From: Pseudomonas mendocina
GTDB taxonomy: Bacteria > Pseudomonadota > Gammaproteobacteria > Pseudomonadales > Pseudomonadaceae
Assembly (NCBI RefSeq): GCF_900636545.1
Contig: NZ_LR134290.1
Location: forward strand, 1,798,001 to 1,862,000
Length of the DNA: 64,000 nucleotides
Direction: 5' to 3'
Within the stretch, counting starts at the first letter, position 1; each line of letters opens with the position of its first letter. This document shows, piece by piece, positions 19,661 to 27,543 of the stretch. The translations under genes and the position numbers were made by a program. The notes under the pieces are model-generated. The model made no database searches and was not told the DNA's origin. It saw only the letters and a program-made list of their open reading frames with translations.

Positions 19661-21055
19661 ATGGCGGTCTACAACTACGATGTGGTGGTGCTGGGCTCCG
19701 GCCCGGCGGGCGAGGGCGCGGCGATGAACGCGGCCAAGGCCGGGCGCAAGGTGGCCGTGGTGGACAACCGCCCGCTGGTCGGCGGCAACTGTACCCACCT
19801 GGGGACCATTCCGTCCAAGGCGCTGCGCCACTCGGTGCGGCAGATCATGCAGTTCAATACCAACCCGATGTTTCGCCAGATCGGCGAGCCACGCTGGTTT
19901 TCCTTCCCCGATGTGCTGAAAAGCGCGGAGAAGGTGATCGCCAAGCAGGTCACTTCGCGTACCGGCTACTACGCTCGCAACCGCATCGACACCTATTTCG
20001 GCACCGCCAGCTTCGCTGACGATCAGACGGTCGAAGTGGTTTGCCTCAATGGCGTGGTGGAAAAGCTGGTGGCCAAGCAAATCGTCATCGCCACTGGTTC
20101 GCGTCCCTATCGCCCGGCTGACGTCGATTTTCGCCACCCGCGTATCTACGATAGCGACACCATTCTCAGCCTCGGCCATACGCCGCGTCGCCTGATCATC
20201 TACGGAGCCGGGGTGATCGGTTGCGAGTACGCTTCGATCTTCAGTGGCCTGGGTGTACTGGTCGACCTGATCGATAACCGCGATCAACTGCTCAGCTTCC
20301 TCGATTCGGAAATCTCCGACGCGCTTTCCTATCACCTGCGCAACAACAACGTGCTGATTCGTCACAACGAAGAGTACGAGCGCATCGAGGGGGTGGAGAA
20401 CGGCGTGGTGCTGCACCTGAAATCGGGCAAGAAGATCAAGGCCGACGCCCTGCTGTGGTGTAACGGCCGTACCGGCAACACCGATCAGTTGGGCCTGGAG
20501 AACATCGGCATTGCGGTCAACAGCCGTGGCCAGATCCAGGTCGACGAGTACTACCGCACCGAGGTCAGCAACATCTACGCCGCCGGTGACGTGATCGGCT
20601 GGCCGAGCCTGGCCAGTGCTGCGGCTGACCAGGGCCGTTCCGCTGCCGGCAGCATCGTCGAAAATGGCAGCTGGCGTTTCGTCGATGACGTACCGACCGG
20701 CATCTACACCATTCCGGAGATCAGTTCGATCGGCAAGACCGAGCGTGAACTGACCCAGGCCAAGGTGCCTTACGAAGTCGGCAAGGCCTTCTTCAAGGGC
20801 ATGGCCCGTGCGCAGATCTCGGTCGAACCAGTGGGCATGCTGAAGATTCTCTTCCACCGTGAAACCCTGGAAGTGTTGGGTGTGCACTGCTTTGGCTATC
20901 AGGCCTCGGAGATCGTCCACATCGGTCAGGCGATCATGAACCAGAAGGGCGAAGCCAACAGCATCAAGTACTTCATCAACACCACCTTCAACTACCCGAC
21001 CATGGCCGAGGCCTATCGGGTTGCCGCGTTCGACGGCCTCAACCGGCTTTTTTGA
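19661..21055 (+). CDS. sthA: Soluble pyridine nucleotide transhydrogenase
   Basis: A 464-residue flavoprotein of the disulfide-reductase family that equilibrates NADPH and NAD+. The FAD motif [11 protein letters not shown] and NAD(P) motif [11 protein letters not shown] are present. In the usual redox-disulfide region one Cys is kept ([11 protein letters not shown]) and the second position is Thr. This is the Sth signature and explains why it is not a dithiol reductase. Dimer-interface sequence [11 protein letters not shown] closes the protein. It lies 96 bases after nqrM, with its own RBS (AAGGAG). Confidence 0.96.
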   Translation: MAVYNYDVVVLGSGPAGEGAAMNAAKAGRKVAVVDNRPLVGGNCTHLGTIPSKALRHSVRQIMQFNTNPMFRQIGEPRWFSFPDVLKSAEKVIAKQVTSRTGYYARNRIDTYFGTASFADDQTVEVVCLNGVVEKLVAKQIVIATGSRPYRPADVDFRHPRIYDSDTILSLGHTPRRLIIYGAGVIGCEYASIFSGLGVLVDLIDNRDQLLSFLDSEISDALSYHLRNNNVLIRHNEEYERIEGVENGVVLHLKSGKKIKADALLWCNGRTGNTDQLGLENIGIAVNSRGQIQVDEYYRTEVSNIYAAGDVIGWPSLASAAADQGRSAAGSIVENGSWRFVDDVPTGIYTIPEISSIGKTERELTQAKVPYEVGKAFFKGMARAQISVEPVGMLKILFHRETLEVLGVHCFGYQASEIVHIGQAIMNQKGEANSIKYFINTTFNYPTMAEAYRVAAFDGLNRLF

Positions 21056-21161
21056 GCGGCTCCGGCCGGCGGCCTGAGCCGGTCGGGGAGTCAGGCTGGG
21101 TAGTGGCTTCCGAGTGGCGCTGGCCGAATCGGGAGAGCTTCTAGCGTCTCAGGCGGCAGCA

Positions 21162-21196
21162 AACGACAAAACCGGCCTAGTGCCGGTTTTGTCGTT
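21162..21196. terminator. Strong terminator after sthA
   Basis: A perfect 15-bp stem (aacgacaaaaccggc / gccggttttgtcgtt) with a 5-base loop and T-rich right arm. It serves sthA and possibly the converging kinase gene. Confidence 0.85.
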
Positions 21197-21237
21197 GTTG
21201 GCTGCTGCATCTGGGCTACGCGGCCGGTTGCGTTCGA

Positions 21238-21750
21238 TTACTCGACCAGGTAGGCCGCGACCTTCTCAGCCAACAAGGCCTGCGCGACTTGAGGCGAGGC
21301 ACGCGCGGTATCGATGGTGAAGGGGGTAGTCTGCCAGGGTTCATATTCATACTGGCTGACCGATCGCCAGGTCGGTGGTACGAGGCCAGGCACATCGCTG
21401 GTTCTCGATTCGACGCGCTGCCGGTGAATGGTTTCATCGGAGCAGATGACTTGCACGTTCAGCAGTCGACAGTTGGCTTTGGCTGCCGTTGAGGCCCAGG
21501 CTGCGCGGCTTTCCTGTAAAGGGTTGACGCAGTCGGCGACAACCAGACAGCCATTGTTCAAGTTGTCCAGCGCCATGGCATTGGCGACCGCGTAGCCATC
21601 GCTGCCGATTTCGCTGCCCATGGCCTGATTGTTGCGCAATGACTGCTCGATACTGTCGATACGTAGGTAAACAGCGCCTCGGCTGGCCGCCAGTGTCCTG
21701 GCTAAGGTGGTTTTGCCGGTGCCTGGAAGGCCGCTGAACACGACAAGCAT
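21238..21750 (-). CDS. Small P-loop kinase / AAA-type ATPase
   Basis: A 170-residue protein starting MLVVFSGLPGTGKTT, with a Walker A motif GLPGTGKT (residues 7-14). DSIEQSLR and VVADCVNPL lie where small-molecule kinases place their Mg2+/substrate Asp. Architecture resembles the gluconate/adenylyl-sulfate kinase-like group or zeta-type kinases; the substrate is unknown. The ATG at 21750 lies 7 bases after the stop of the glycerophosphodiesterase gene, so it is very likely co-translated in the same operon. An upstream in-frame ATG at 21828 is inside that gene and disfavoured. Confidence 0.75.
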   Translation of the reverse strand: MLVVFSGLPGTGKTTLARTLAASRGAVYLRIDSIEQSLRNNQAMGSEIGSDGYAVANAMALDNLNNGCLVVADCVNPLQESRAAWASTAAKANCRLLNVQVICSDETIHRQRVESRTSDVPGLVPPTWRSVSQYEYEPWQTTPFTIDTARASPQVAQALLAEKVAAYLVE

Positions 21751-21757
21751 GGCCGGC

Positions 21758-22477
21758 CTAGCTACCCAGCGTCCGCACCGCGACCCCGGGAAGGTCGGTG
21801 ATGATGCTGTCAACGCCGAAGTCGGCAAGACGGCGCATTAGCGCCGGTTCGTTGACCGTCCATACCGACACGTGCAGCCCCTGCTTCTGCGCCTTGAGCA
21901 GGCGCTCGGGAGTGCACAGCGTCCAGTTCAGGGCCAGCAGGTGGCAGTCGTAATGCGCCGCGACTTTCAGCGGGTCGAGCCAGGCGTACTCGGCAACCAG
22001 ACCCAGCTGCAGTTGCGGGGTCAGTTCACGTGCGGCCTTGAGTACCTCGCGTGAGCTGGAGGTGATGGTGATCTGCTCGCGCAGGCCGAAGCGCTCGACG
22101 AGTTCCGAGATGGCCAGCACGGTGCGTGCGGCGCGGACCTTGGAGGCGCTTTTCACCTCCAGTTGCCAATGCTCGAACCGGCACTGCTCGAACAGGTCCT
22201 GCAGGCGTGGAATCGGGCAGGGCCGCACCCAGCCCGGGCCGCCCTTGCGCGCGTCGTACTTGATCAGATCGGCAGCATCATGCTCGACCACCTTGCCGCG
22301 CAGGCCGGTGGTGCGCTTGAGGGTTGGGTCGTGAATCACCATCAACTCGCCGTCGCGTGACAGGTGCAGATCCAGCTCGCAACGATTGACGCCATGCTCC
22401 AGGCAACGCTGGAAACTGGCTAGGGTATTTTCCGGGGCTTCGCCCTTGGCGCCACGATGGCCATAGATGAGAGTCAC
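21758..22477 (-). CDS. Glycerophosphodiester phosphodiesterase
   Basis: A 239-residue GDPD-family enzyme hydrolysing deacylated phospholipids to sn-glycerol-3-phosphate and an alcohol. The signature HRGAKGEAPENT starts at about residue 7, and the metal-binding CELDLHLSRDG and VIHDPTLKRTT follow. There is no signal peptide, so it is the cytoplasmic (UgpQ-like) type. It overlaps the upstream exported-protein gene by 4 bases. Confidence 0.92.
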   Translation of the reverse strand: MTLIYGHRGAKGEAPENTLASFQRCLEHGVNRCELDLHLSRDGELMVIHDPTLKRTTGLRGKVVEHDAADLIKYDARKGGPGWVRPCPIPRLQDLFEQCRFEHWQLEVKSASKVRAARTVLAISELVERFGLREQITITSSSREVLKAARELTPQLQLGLVAEYAWLDPLKVAAHYDCHLLALNWTLCTPERLLKAQKQGLHVSVWTVNEPALMRRLADFGVDSIITDLPGVAVRTLGS

Positions 22478-22782
22478 TGTTGCTCCTTGGCGGTGTCGAG
22501 GTGGTGCGGCCGGTGGTGGCGCACGCTGTTGATCACGTGATCGTATTCGAAGTAGACGCTGAACTCGCGGTAGTCCCAGCGGGTGATCGGCGGTTGGCCG
22601 ACTGGGTTGTGTTCCTCATCGGCCAGACCGAAGCGCTCCAGCACCGAGCGCTTGGACTCGCCCTTCTGTGGCAGGTTGCGGGCATCGATATCCGCGCCCT
22701 GGCTGCCTACCGGAATGGTCAGGGTGTCGGCGAAGGAAGAGGTAGGGGCGAGAAGGGCGAGTAGCAGTGCGATGCGGTACAT
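22474..22782 (-). CDS. Small exported hypothetical protein
   Basis: A 102-residue protein with a signal peptide (MYRIALLLALLAPTSSFA, cleavage near FAD). The mature part contains GESKRSVLERFGLADEEHNPVGQPPITRWDYREFSVYFE. That pattern (a helix, then a strand describing sequence comparison with W-Y-F) is like small periplasmic BamE/SmpA-fold proteins, but I do not recognise the family with confidence. It overlaps the downstream GDPD gene by 4 bases, which suggests a linked role. Confidence 0.75.
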   Translation of the reverse strand: MYRIALLLALLAPTSSFADTLTIPVGSQGADIDARNLPQKGESKRSVLERFGLADEEHNPVGQPPITRWDYREFSVYFEYDHVINSVRHHRPHHLDTAKEQQ

Positions 22783-22801
22783 GGCGGTTCCTTTGCGGCG
22801 G

Positions 22802-23368
22802 TCATTCGCGGGCCTGGCGACGTTCCAGGGCCTGTCTCTGCAGAATATGCCGGGCCAGCAACTGGCGCTGTGCGTCGGTCAACGCTTCGAACTCGGTGCC
22901 GATATCGTACTGGCCGTCGCTGCGCGCGCTGCAGTGCACCACCTGGGCGCGTAGCAGCAGGCCGAGCGCCTGTGGCATCAATACCATCTTGATTGCCAGG
23001 TGGCTGCCCGGTGCCACAGCCTGGGTATGGCTGAAGCTGATGCCGCCTTCGGACAGCGATACCTGGCGCGGGGCGCCGATGTCGCGCAACAGGCTCTGCG
23101 CAACCGCCTGGCCAAGCAGGTCGATGCGCTTGTTGATCACTTTCAGGTAGTTGGCCAGGGTGCGGTCGCGTTCGCTGATGTGGCGCAGCAGATGCTGCGA
23201 CTCGAAGTCCATCAGGTGCAGATCGCTGAGCAGATTGAATAGCGGCGACGGGTCGTGAAGTACGTCGCTGGCCTGGGCTTCGGCCCCGGACAGCAGGCTG
23301 AATTCCAGTGCGATCGTATCCTCGATACGGTAGTATTCGCGGCGATCATCTACATCGTTAGTCGACAT
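22802..23368 (-). CDS. PilZ-domain protein
   Basis: A 188-residue protein. The RxxxR-type motif is at the N-terminus (RREYYRIED) and the second c-di-GMP motif appears as SLSEGGISF in the C-terminal half, with a helical insert between (about 45-90). The second motif lacks the usual Asp/Asn at its first position, so c-di-GMP binding is likely but not certain. It heads the minus-strand operon with the small exported protein, GDPD and kinase (19-base gap to the next gene). Confidence 0.8.
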   Translation of the reverse strand: MSTNDVDDRREYYRIEDTIALEFSLLSGAEAQASDVLHDPSPLFNLLSDLHLMDFESQHLLRHISERDRTLANYLKVINKRIDLLGQAVAQSLLRDIGAPRQVSLSEGGISFSHTQAVAPGSHLAIKMVLMPQALGLLLRAQVVHCSARSDGQYDIGTEFEALTDAQRQLLARHILQRQALERRQARE

Positions 23369-23658
23369 GGCGAACCCATGAAAGCAGTGGTGGTCGAAGA
23401 GCCTGTTGAAGGCTTCGCGAACGGTATGCGAGCCAGGCGAACATCGCTGGGCAAGCGCCGGTTACGAATGGTAAACGAGCAATTCTCGCTTCGCTCGCCC
23501 CTTCGGGGTCACACTGAAGTGTGAGTCATAAGTGGCTTTCCAAGTGTTTTTAGCGCAGCAGGCCCGTTACGCAGCCGACTTCGAGTTGCTTCTGAGTGTA
23601 AGGCCGCTGATCTGGCCCCGCCACATGGACGTTTTTCTTTCCCTCGAATCTCTCCGAC
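23369..23658. other. Divergent intergenic region with hairpin cluster
   Basis: A 290-base gap between the divergent PilZ gene and lolC, with no plausible gene. Two short palindromes lie close together: ccccttcgggg (23498-23508) and tcacac-tgaa-gtgtga (23509-23524). I could not assign promoters with confidence. Confidence 0.5.
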
Positions 23659-24906
23659 ATGTTCAGACCTCTGTTCGTATTCATCGGTACGCGCTACACG
23701 CGAGCCAAGCGCCGCAACCATTTCGTTTCCTTCATTTCCCTGACGTCCATGCTCGGCCTCACCCTGGGGGTGATGGTGATGATCCTGGTGCTGTCGGTGA
23801 TGAATGGTTTCGACCACGAAATGCGCACCCGTGTGCTGGGGATGATTCCTCACGCCACGGTCGAGTCGCCGACTCCGGTCAGTGACTGGCCGGCACTGGC
23901 GCGTCAGGTCGAGCGCCATCCGCGCGTCGAGGCGCTGGCCCCCTTCACCCAGATGCAGGGCTTGCTGACGCACGACGGCAAGGTGCAGAAGGTATTGATC
24001 AATGCCATCGATCCCGAGCAGGAGCGCAAGGTCTCGATCATCGATGACTTCTTCCAGGAAGGCAGTCTCGACAGCCTGCAGCCAGGTGATTTCGCCATGG
24101 TCATTGGTGACAAGGCCGCGGCCAAGCTGGGCCTCAAGCTCGGTGACAAGGTCACCTTCGTCGCCCCCGAAGTCACCGTGACCCCGGCCGGCATGTTCCC
24201 GCGCCTGAAACGCTTCACCGTCACCGGCATCTTTCATGTCGGCGCCGGCGAGATCGATGGTGCCTTGGCGCTGGCCAACATCAGTGACCTGGCACGTCTG
24301 CAGCGCTGGAAGCCGGATCAGGTACAGGGCCTGCGCCTGAAGTTCGACGACCTGTTCCAGGCACCGCGCAGCGCCTGGGAAATCGCCCAGACCCTTGACG
24401 GCGATTTCTACGCCCGCGACTGGACTCGTACCCACGGCAACCTGTATCAGGCCATCCGCATGGAGAAGACCATGATCGGCTTGCTGCTGCTGCTGATCGT
24501 CGCGGTGGCTGCCTTCAACATCATCTCCACCCTGGTGATGGTGGTGACCGACAAGAAGGGCGATATCGCCATCCTGCGCACCCTTGGCGCCACGCCGCGG
24601 CAGATCATGGCCATCTTCATGGTGCAGGGCACCGTGATCGGCGTGGTCGGTACTTTCATCGGTGCCGTGCTGGGGATCGTCGCTGCGCTCAACGTCAGCA
24701 GCCTGATCGCCGGCATCGAGCACCTGCTGGGCATCAAATTTCTCAATGCCGATGTCTATTTCATCGATTACCTGCCTTCGCAATTGCAGAGCGCCGACGT
24801 GGTGATGGTTTGTACCGCGGCGCTGCTGCTGAGCTTCTTCGCTACCCTGTATCCGGCCTGGCGCGCCGCGCGCACCCAGCCCGCCGAGGCCCTGCGCTAT
24901 GAGTGA
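23659..24906 (+). CDS. lolC: Lipoprotein-releasing ABC transporter permease (LolC/E type)
   Basis: A 415-residue inner-membrane permease. It has one N-terminal helix, a large periplasmic domain, and three C-terminal helices in the FtsX-like domain. Family blocks include [25 protein letters not shown] and [12 protein letters not shown]. With LolD it extracts outer-membrane lipoproteins for transfer to LolA. It is paralogous to the gene at 25612. The names lolC and lolE are assigned here by order only. It overlaps lolD by 8 bases. Confidence 0.93.
   Translation: MFRPLFVFIGTRYTRAKRRNHFVSFISLTSMLGLTLGVMVMILVLSVMNGFDHEMRTRVLGMIPHATVESPTPVSDWPALARQVERHPRVEALAPFTQMQGLLTHDGKVQKVLINAIDPEQERKVSIIDDFFQEGSLDSLQPGDFAMVIGDKAAAKLGLKLGDKVTFVAPEVTVTPAGMFPRLKRFTVTGIFHVGAGEIDGALALANISDLARLQRWKPDQVQGLRLKFDDLFQAPRSAWEIAQTLDGDFYARDWTRTHGNLYQAIRMEKTMIGLLLLLIVAVAAFNIISTLVMVVTDKKGDIAILRTLGATPRQIMAIFMVQGTVIGVVGTFIGAVLGIVAALNVSSLIAGIEHLLGIKFLNADVYFIDYLPSQLQSADVVMVCTAALLLSFFATLYPAWRAARTQPAEALRYE
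24460..24630 (+). repeat. lolC/lolE duplicated segment, copy 1
   Basis: This 171-base stretch encoding the first FtsX-domain helix matches 26410-26580 with about 20 differences by eye. It is the best conserved part of the two paralogous genes. Confidence 0.8.
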
Positions 24907-25612
24907 AACCATGAATCAGAACGCCATGAAACAGCACAATGCCGTGCTCAGCTGCCGCAATCTGAGCAAGCGTTACGACGAGGGCCCCGAATCGGTGATC
25001 GTGCTCGATGGGCTCGAACTGGAACTCTTTCCCGGTGAGCGCGTGGCCATCGTCGGCAGCTCCGGCTCCGGCAAGAGCACCCTGCTGAACATGCTCGGCG
25101 GCCTGGATACGCCCAGCGAGGGCAGTGTCTGGCTGGCCGGTGAGCAACTGTCGGCGCTCAGCGAGACTGCCCGCGGCCTGCTGCGTAACCGGGCGTTGGG
25201 TTTCGTCTATCAATTCCATCACCTGCTGGCCGAGTTCACTGCGCTGGAGAACGCCTGCATGCCGCTGCTGATCGGCAAGACGTCGATCGCCGAAGCGCGC
25301 CAGCGTGCGACTGCATTGCTGGAGCGCGTGGGCCTGGGGCATCGCCTCAATCACAAGCCGTCAGAACTGTCCGGTGGCGAGAGGCAGCGTGTGGCCATCG
25401 CCCGCGCCCTGGTCAATCGCCCGGGGCTGGTATTGCTTGACGAGCCTACCGGTAACCTCGACCAGCACACCGCCGAAGGTATTCAGGAGCTGATGCGCGA
25501 GCTCAGCCGCGATTCCAACACCGCGTTCCTGGTGGTGACCCACGACATGCAGCTGGCCCGCCAGATGGATCGCGTGCTCAGCCTGCAGGACGGCAAGCTG
25601 GTGACCCTCTGA
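24899..25612 (+). CDS. lolD: Lipoprotein-releasing ABC transporter ATPase
   Basis: A 237-residue ATPase with Walker [11 protein letters not shown]-loop [11 protein letters not shown], signature [15 protein letters not shown], Walker [13 protein letters not shown] and H-loop VVTHD. It powers LolC/LolE release of lipoproteins. The start is ambiguous: ATGs at 24899, 24911 and 24926 are all in frame. The first overlaps lolC by 8 bases and is kept. The stop overlaps the lolE ATG by one base. Confidence 0.96.
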   Translation: MSETMNQNAMKQHNAVLSCRNLSKRYDEGPESVIVLDGLELELFPGERVAIVGSSGSGKSTLLNMLGGLDTPSEGSVWLAGEQLSALSETARGLLRNRALGFVYQFHHLLAEFTALENACMPLLIGKTSIAEARQRATALLERVGLGHRLNHKPSELSGGERQRVAIARALVNRPGLVLLDEPTGNLDQHTAEGIQELMRELSRDSNTAFLVVTHDMQLARQMDRVLSLQDGKLVTL

Positions 25613-26856
25613 TGTTTCGTCCGCTGAGTATCTTCATCGGCGCTCGCTATACACGGGCCAAGCGCCGCAATCACTTCATCTCCTTCATTTCGCTGACTTC
25701 GATGATCGGTCTGGCGCTCGGCGTGCTGGCGATGATCGTGGTGCTGTCGGTGATGAACGGCTTCCAGAAGGAAATGAGCTCGCGCATCCTCGGCATGGTG
25801 CCGCACGCCATGCTCTATGGCGCCGAGCCGGTTGCCGACTGGCGCGCCCTGGCGGCAAAGGCCATGGCCAATCCGCAGGTGCAGGCTGCAGCGCCTTATG
25901 CCGAACTGGAAGGCATGCTTTCGCATCGCGGCACGATGCAGCCGATCCAGATCCACGGCATCGACCCGGCCGAGGAGGGCAAGGTATCGATCCTGCCCGA
26001 GCATATCCGCCAGGGCAGCCTGAACAATCTGCAGCCCGGTGAGTTCGGCGTGGTGATCGGTGATATCACTGCGCGGCGCTTCGGCCTGCAGGTGGGTGAC
26101 AAGCTGACGCTGATCATTCCCGAGCCGAGCAATGCGCCCGGTGGTGTCACACCGCGCATGCAGCGCCTGAACGTGGCGGCGGTGTTCAAGGTCGGCGCCG
26201 AGTTGGACAGCTCGCTGGCGCTGATCAACGTCGCCGATGCCGCAGCGATGCAGCGCCTGCCGGAGGGCACCGTGCCGGGCATCCGCCTGGCGCTGAAGGA
26301 CCTGTATCAGGCACCGCAGGTGTCCAAGGCGCTGCTGGCACAGCTGGGCGCCGATTACCGTGCCGACGACTGGACTCATACCCAAGGCAGCCTGTTCAGC
26401 GCGATGAAGATGGAAAAGACCATGATCGGCTTGCTCCTGCTGCTGATCGTCGCAGTCGCCGCCTTCAATATCATCGCCACGCTGATCATGGTGGTCGCCG
26501 ACAAGGGCGGCGATATCGCCATCCTGCGTACGCTGGGCGCCACACCACGGCAGATCATGGCCATCTTCATGGTGCAGGGCTCGGTGATCGGCCTCGTCGG
26601 CACCCTGATCGGCACGGTATTCGGCGTGCTTGCGGCGCTGAATGTCAGTGCACTGGTGGCCTCGCTGGAATCCTTCGCCGGACAGCAGGTGCTGAGCTCC
26701 GACGTGTACTTCATCAGCAGCCTGCCATCGGACCTGCAGTGGCTGGATGTGGCGCTGATCTGTTCGGCGGCATTGATCCTGAGCTTCCTCGCCACGCTCT
26801 ATCCATCCTGGCGGGCGGCGCAAGTACAACCGGCCGAAGCGCTACGTTACGAGTAA
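25612..26856 (+). CDS. lolE: Lipoprotein-releasing ABC transporter permease (second LolC/E paralogue)
   Basis: A 414-residue permease with the same layout as the gene at 23659, including [22 protein letters not shown] and [20 protein letters not shown]. The two paralogues flank lolD, giving a heteromeric LolCDE complex as in E. coli. It ends 5 bases before a bidirectional terminator. Confidence 0.93.
   Translation: MFRPLSIFIGARYTRAKRRNHFISFISLTSMIGLALGVLAMIVVLSVMNGFQKEMSSRILGMVPHAMLYGAEPVADWRALAAKAMANPQVQAAAPYAELEGMLSHRGTMQPIQIHGIDPAEEGKVSILPEHIRQGSLNNLQPGEFGVVIGDITARRFGLQVGDKLTLIIPEPSNAPGGVTPRMQRLNVAAVFKVGAELDSSLALINVADAAAMQRLPEGTVPGIRLALKDLYQAPQVSKALLAQLGADYRADDWTHTQGSLFSAMKMEKTMIGLLLLLIVAVAAFNIIATLIMVVADKGGDIAILRTLGATPRQIMAIFMVQGSVIGLVGTLIGTVFGVLAALNVSALVASLESFAGQQVLSSDVYFISSLPSDLQWLDVALICSAALILSFLATLYPSWRAAQVQPAEALRYE
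26410..26580 (+). repeat. lolC/lolE duplicated segment, copy 2
   Basis: Partner of 24460-24630, about 88 percent identical by visual comparison, against lower similarity in the periplasmic domains. Confidence 0.8.
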
Positions 26857-26860
26857 GCAT

Positions 26861-26890
26861 AAAAAAGCCGTCGATTTCGACGGCTTTTTT
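26861..26890. terminator. Bidirectional terminator between lolE and the DUF2062 gene
   Basis: A perfect 14-bp stem (aaaaaagccgtcga / tcgacggctttttt) gives U-runs in both directions. Its right end meets the stop codon of the minus-strand gene. Confidence 0.92.
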
Positions 26891-27417
26891 CAGTGACGTT
26901 GCTGGCGACGCTTTTCCTGGCGCTTGCGCCAGCTGCGCTGGACCCACCAGCGCCAGTAGAGCATGGTCAGGACGTAGCCCATTGCCGCGAGGATGATTCC
27001 CGCGACGAAGGAGCCCAGGTACAGCGGTTTCCACAGCACTGCCACCTCGGCCGTGATCCATTCCAGGCTCAGGGTTTGCGGCATGCGCACCGGTGGCGTC
27101 TGCATGATCCACGCGCCCAGTTTGTAGGTGCAATAGAAAACGGGCGGCATGGTGATGGGGTTGGTCAGCCAGACCAGACCGATGGAGATCGGCAGGTTGG
27201 CGCGCATCGGGATAGCGACGGCGGCGGCGGCCAGCATCTGCATCGGCATTGGGATCATCGCCCAGAACAGGCCGATGGCCATGCCGCGAGCTACAGAGTG
27301 ACGGTTGAGGTGCCAGAGATTGGGATCGTGAATCAACTTGCCGAGAAAGCGCAGGGACTTGTTACCCTTGATGCTGTCGGGGGTGGGCATGTAGCGCTTG
27401 AATAAACGACGCGGCAT
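26890..27417 (-). CDS. DUF2062 membrane protein
   Basis: A 175-residue protein with three or four hydrophobic segments. The DUF2062 features are PRRLFKRYMPTPDSI at the N-terminus and SVARGMAIGLFWAMIPMPMQM with WLTNPITMPPVFY in the centre. The tail is very basic (RSWRKRQEKRRQQRH). Function is unknown; some relatives occur with glycosyltransferase domains. I use the ATG at 27417 (MPRRLFKR), where the family begins; the frame is open to 27483. Confidence 0.85.
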   Translation of the reverse strand: MPRRLFKRYMPTPDSIKGNKSLRFLGKLIHDPNLWHLNRHSVARGMAIGLFWAMIPMPMQMLAAAAVAIPMRANLPISIGLVWLTNPITMPPVFYCTYKLGAWIMQTPPVRMPQTLSLEWITAEVAVLWKPLYLGSFVAGIILAAMGYVLTMLYWRWWVQRSWRKRQEKRRQQRH

Positions 27418-27543
27418 GAAGAGTCTCTGGGCAGGCAAAAGCGCCGATATTATGCACGGATTCAGCTTGGCCAGCGTTTTCATATTGTGACCGAAGGTGA
27501 GCGCCGGACGCGTTCGCTGCAGCTCGATGAGCAGGGAGGAAGG

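Noticed and set aside
23484..23524. REP-type repeat upstream of lolC
   Set aside because: Only a single cluster of short hairpins is visible and no second copy is seen in the window, so repeat status cannot be claimed.
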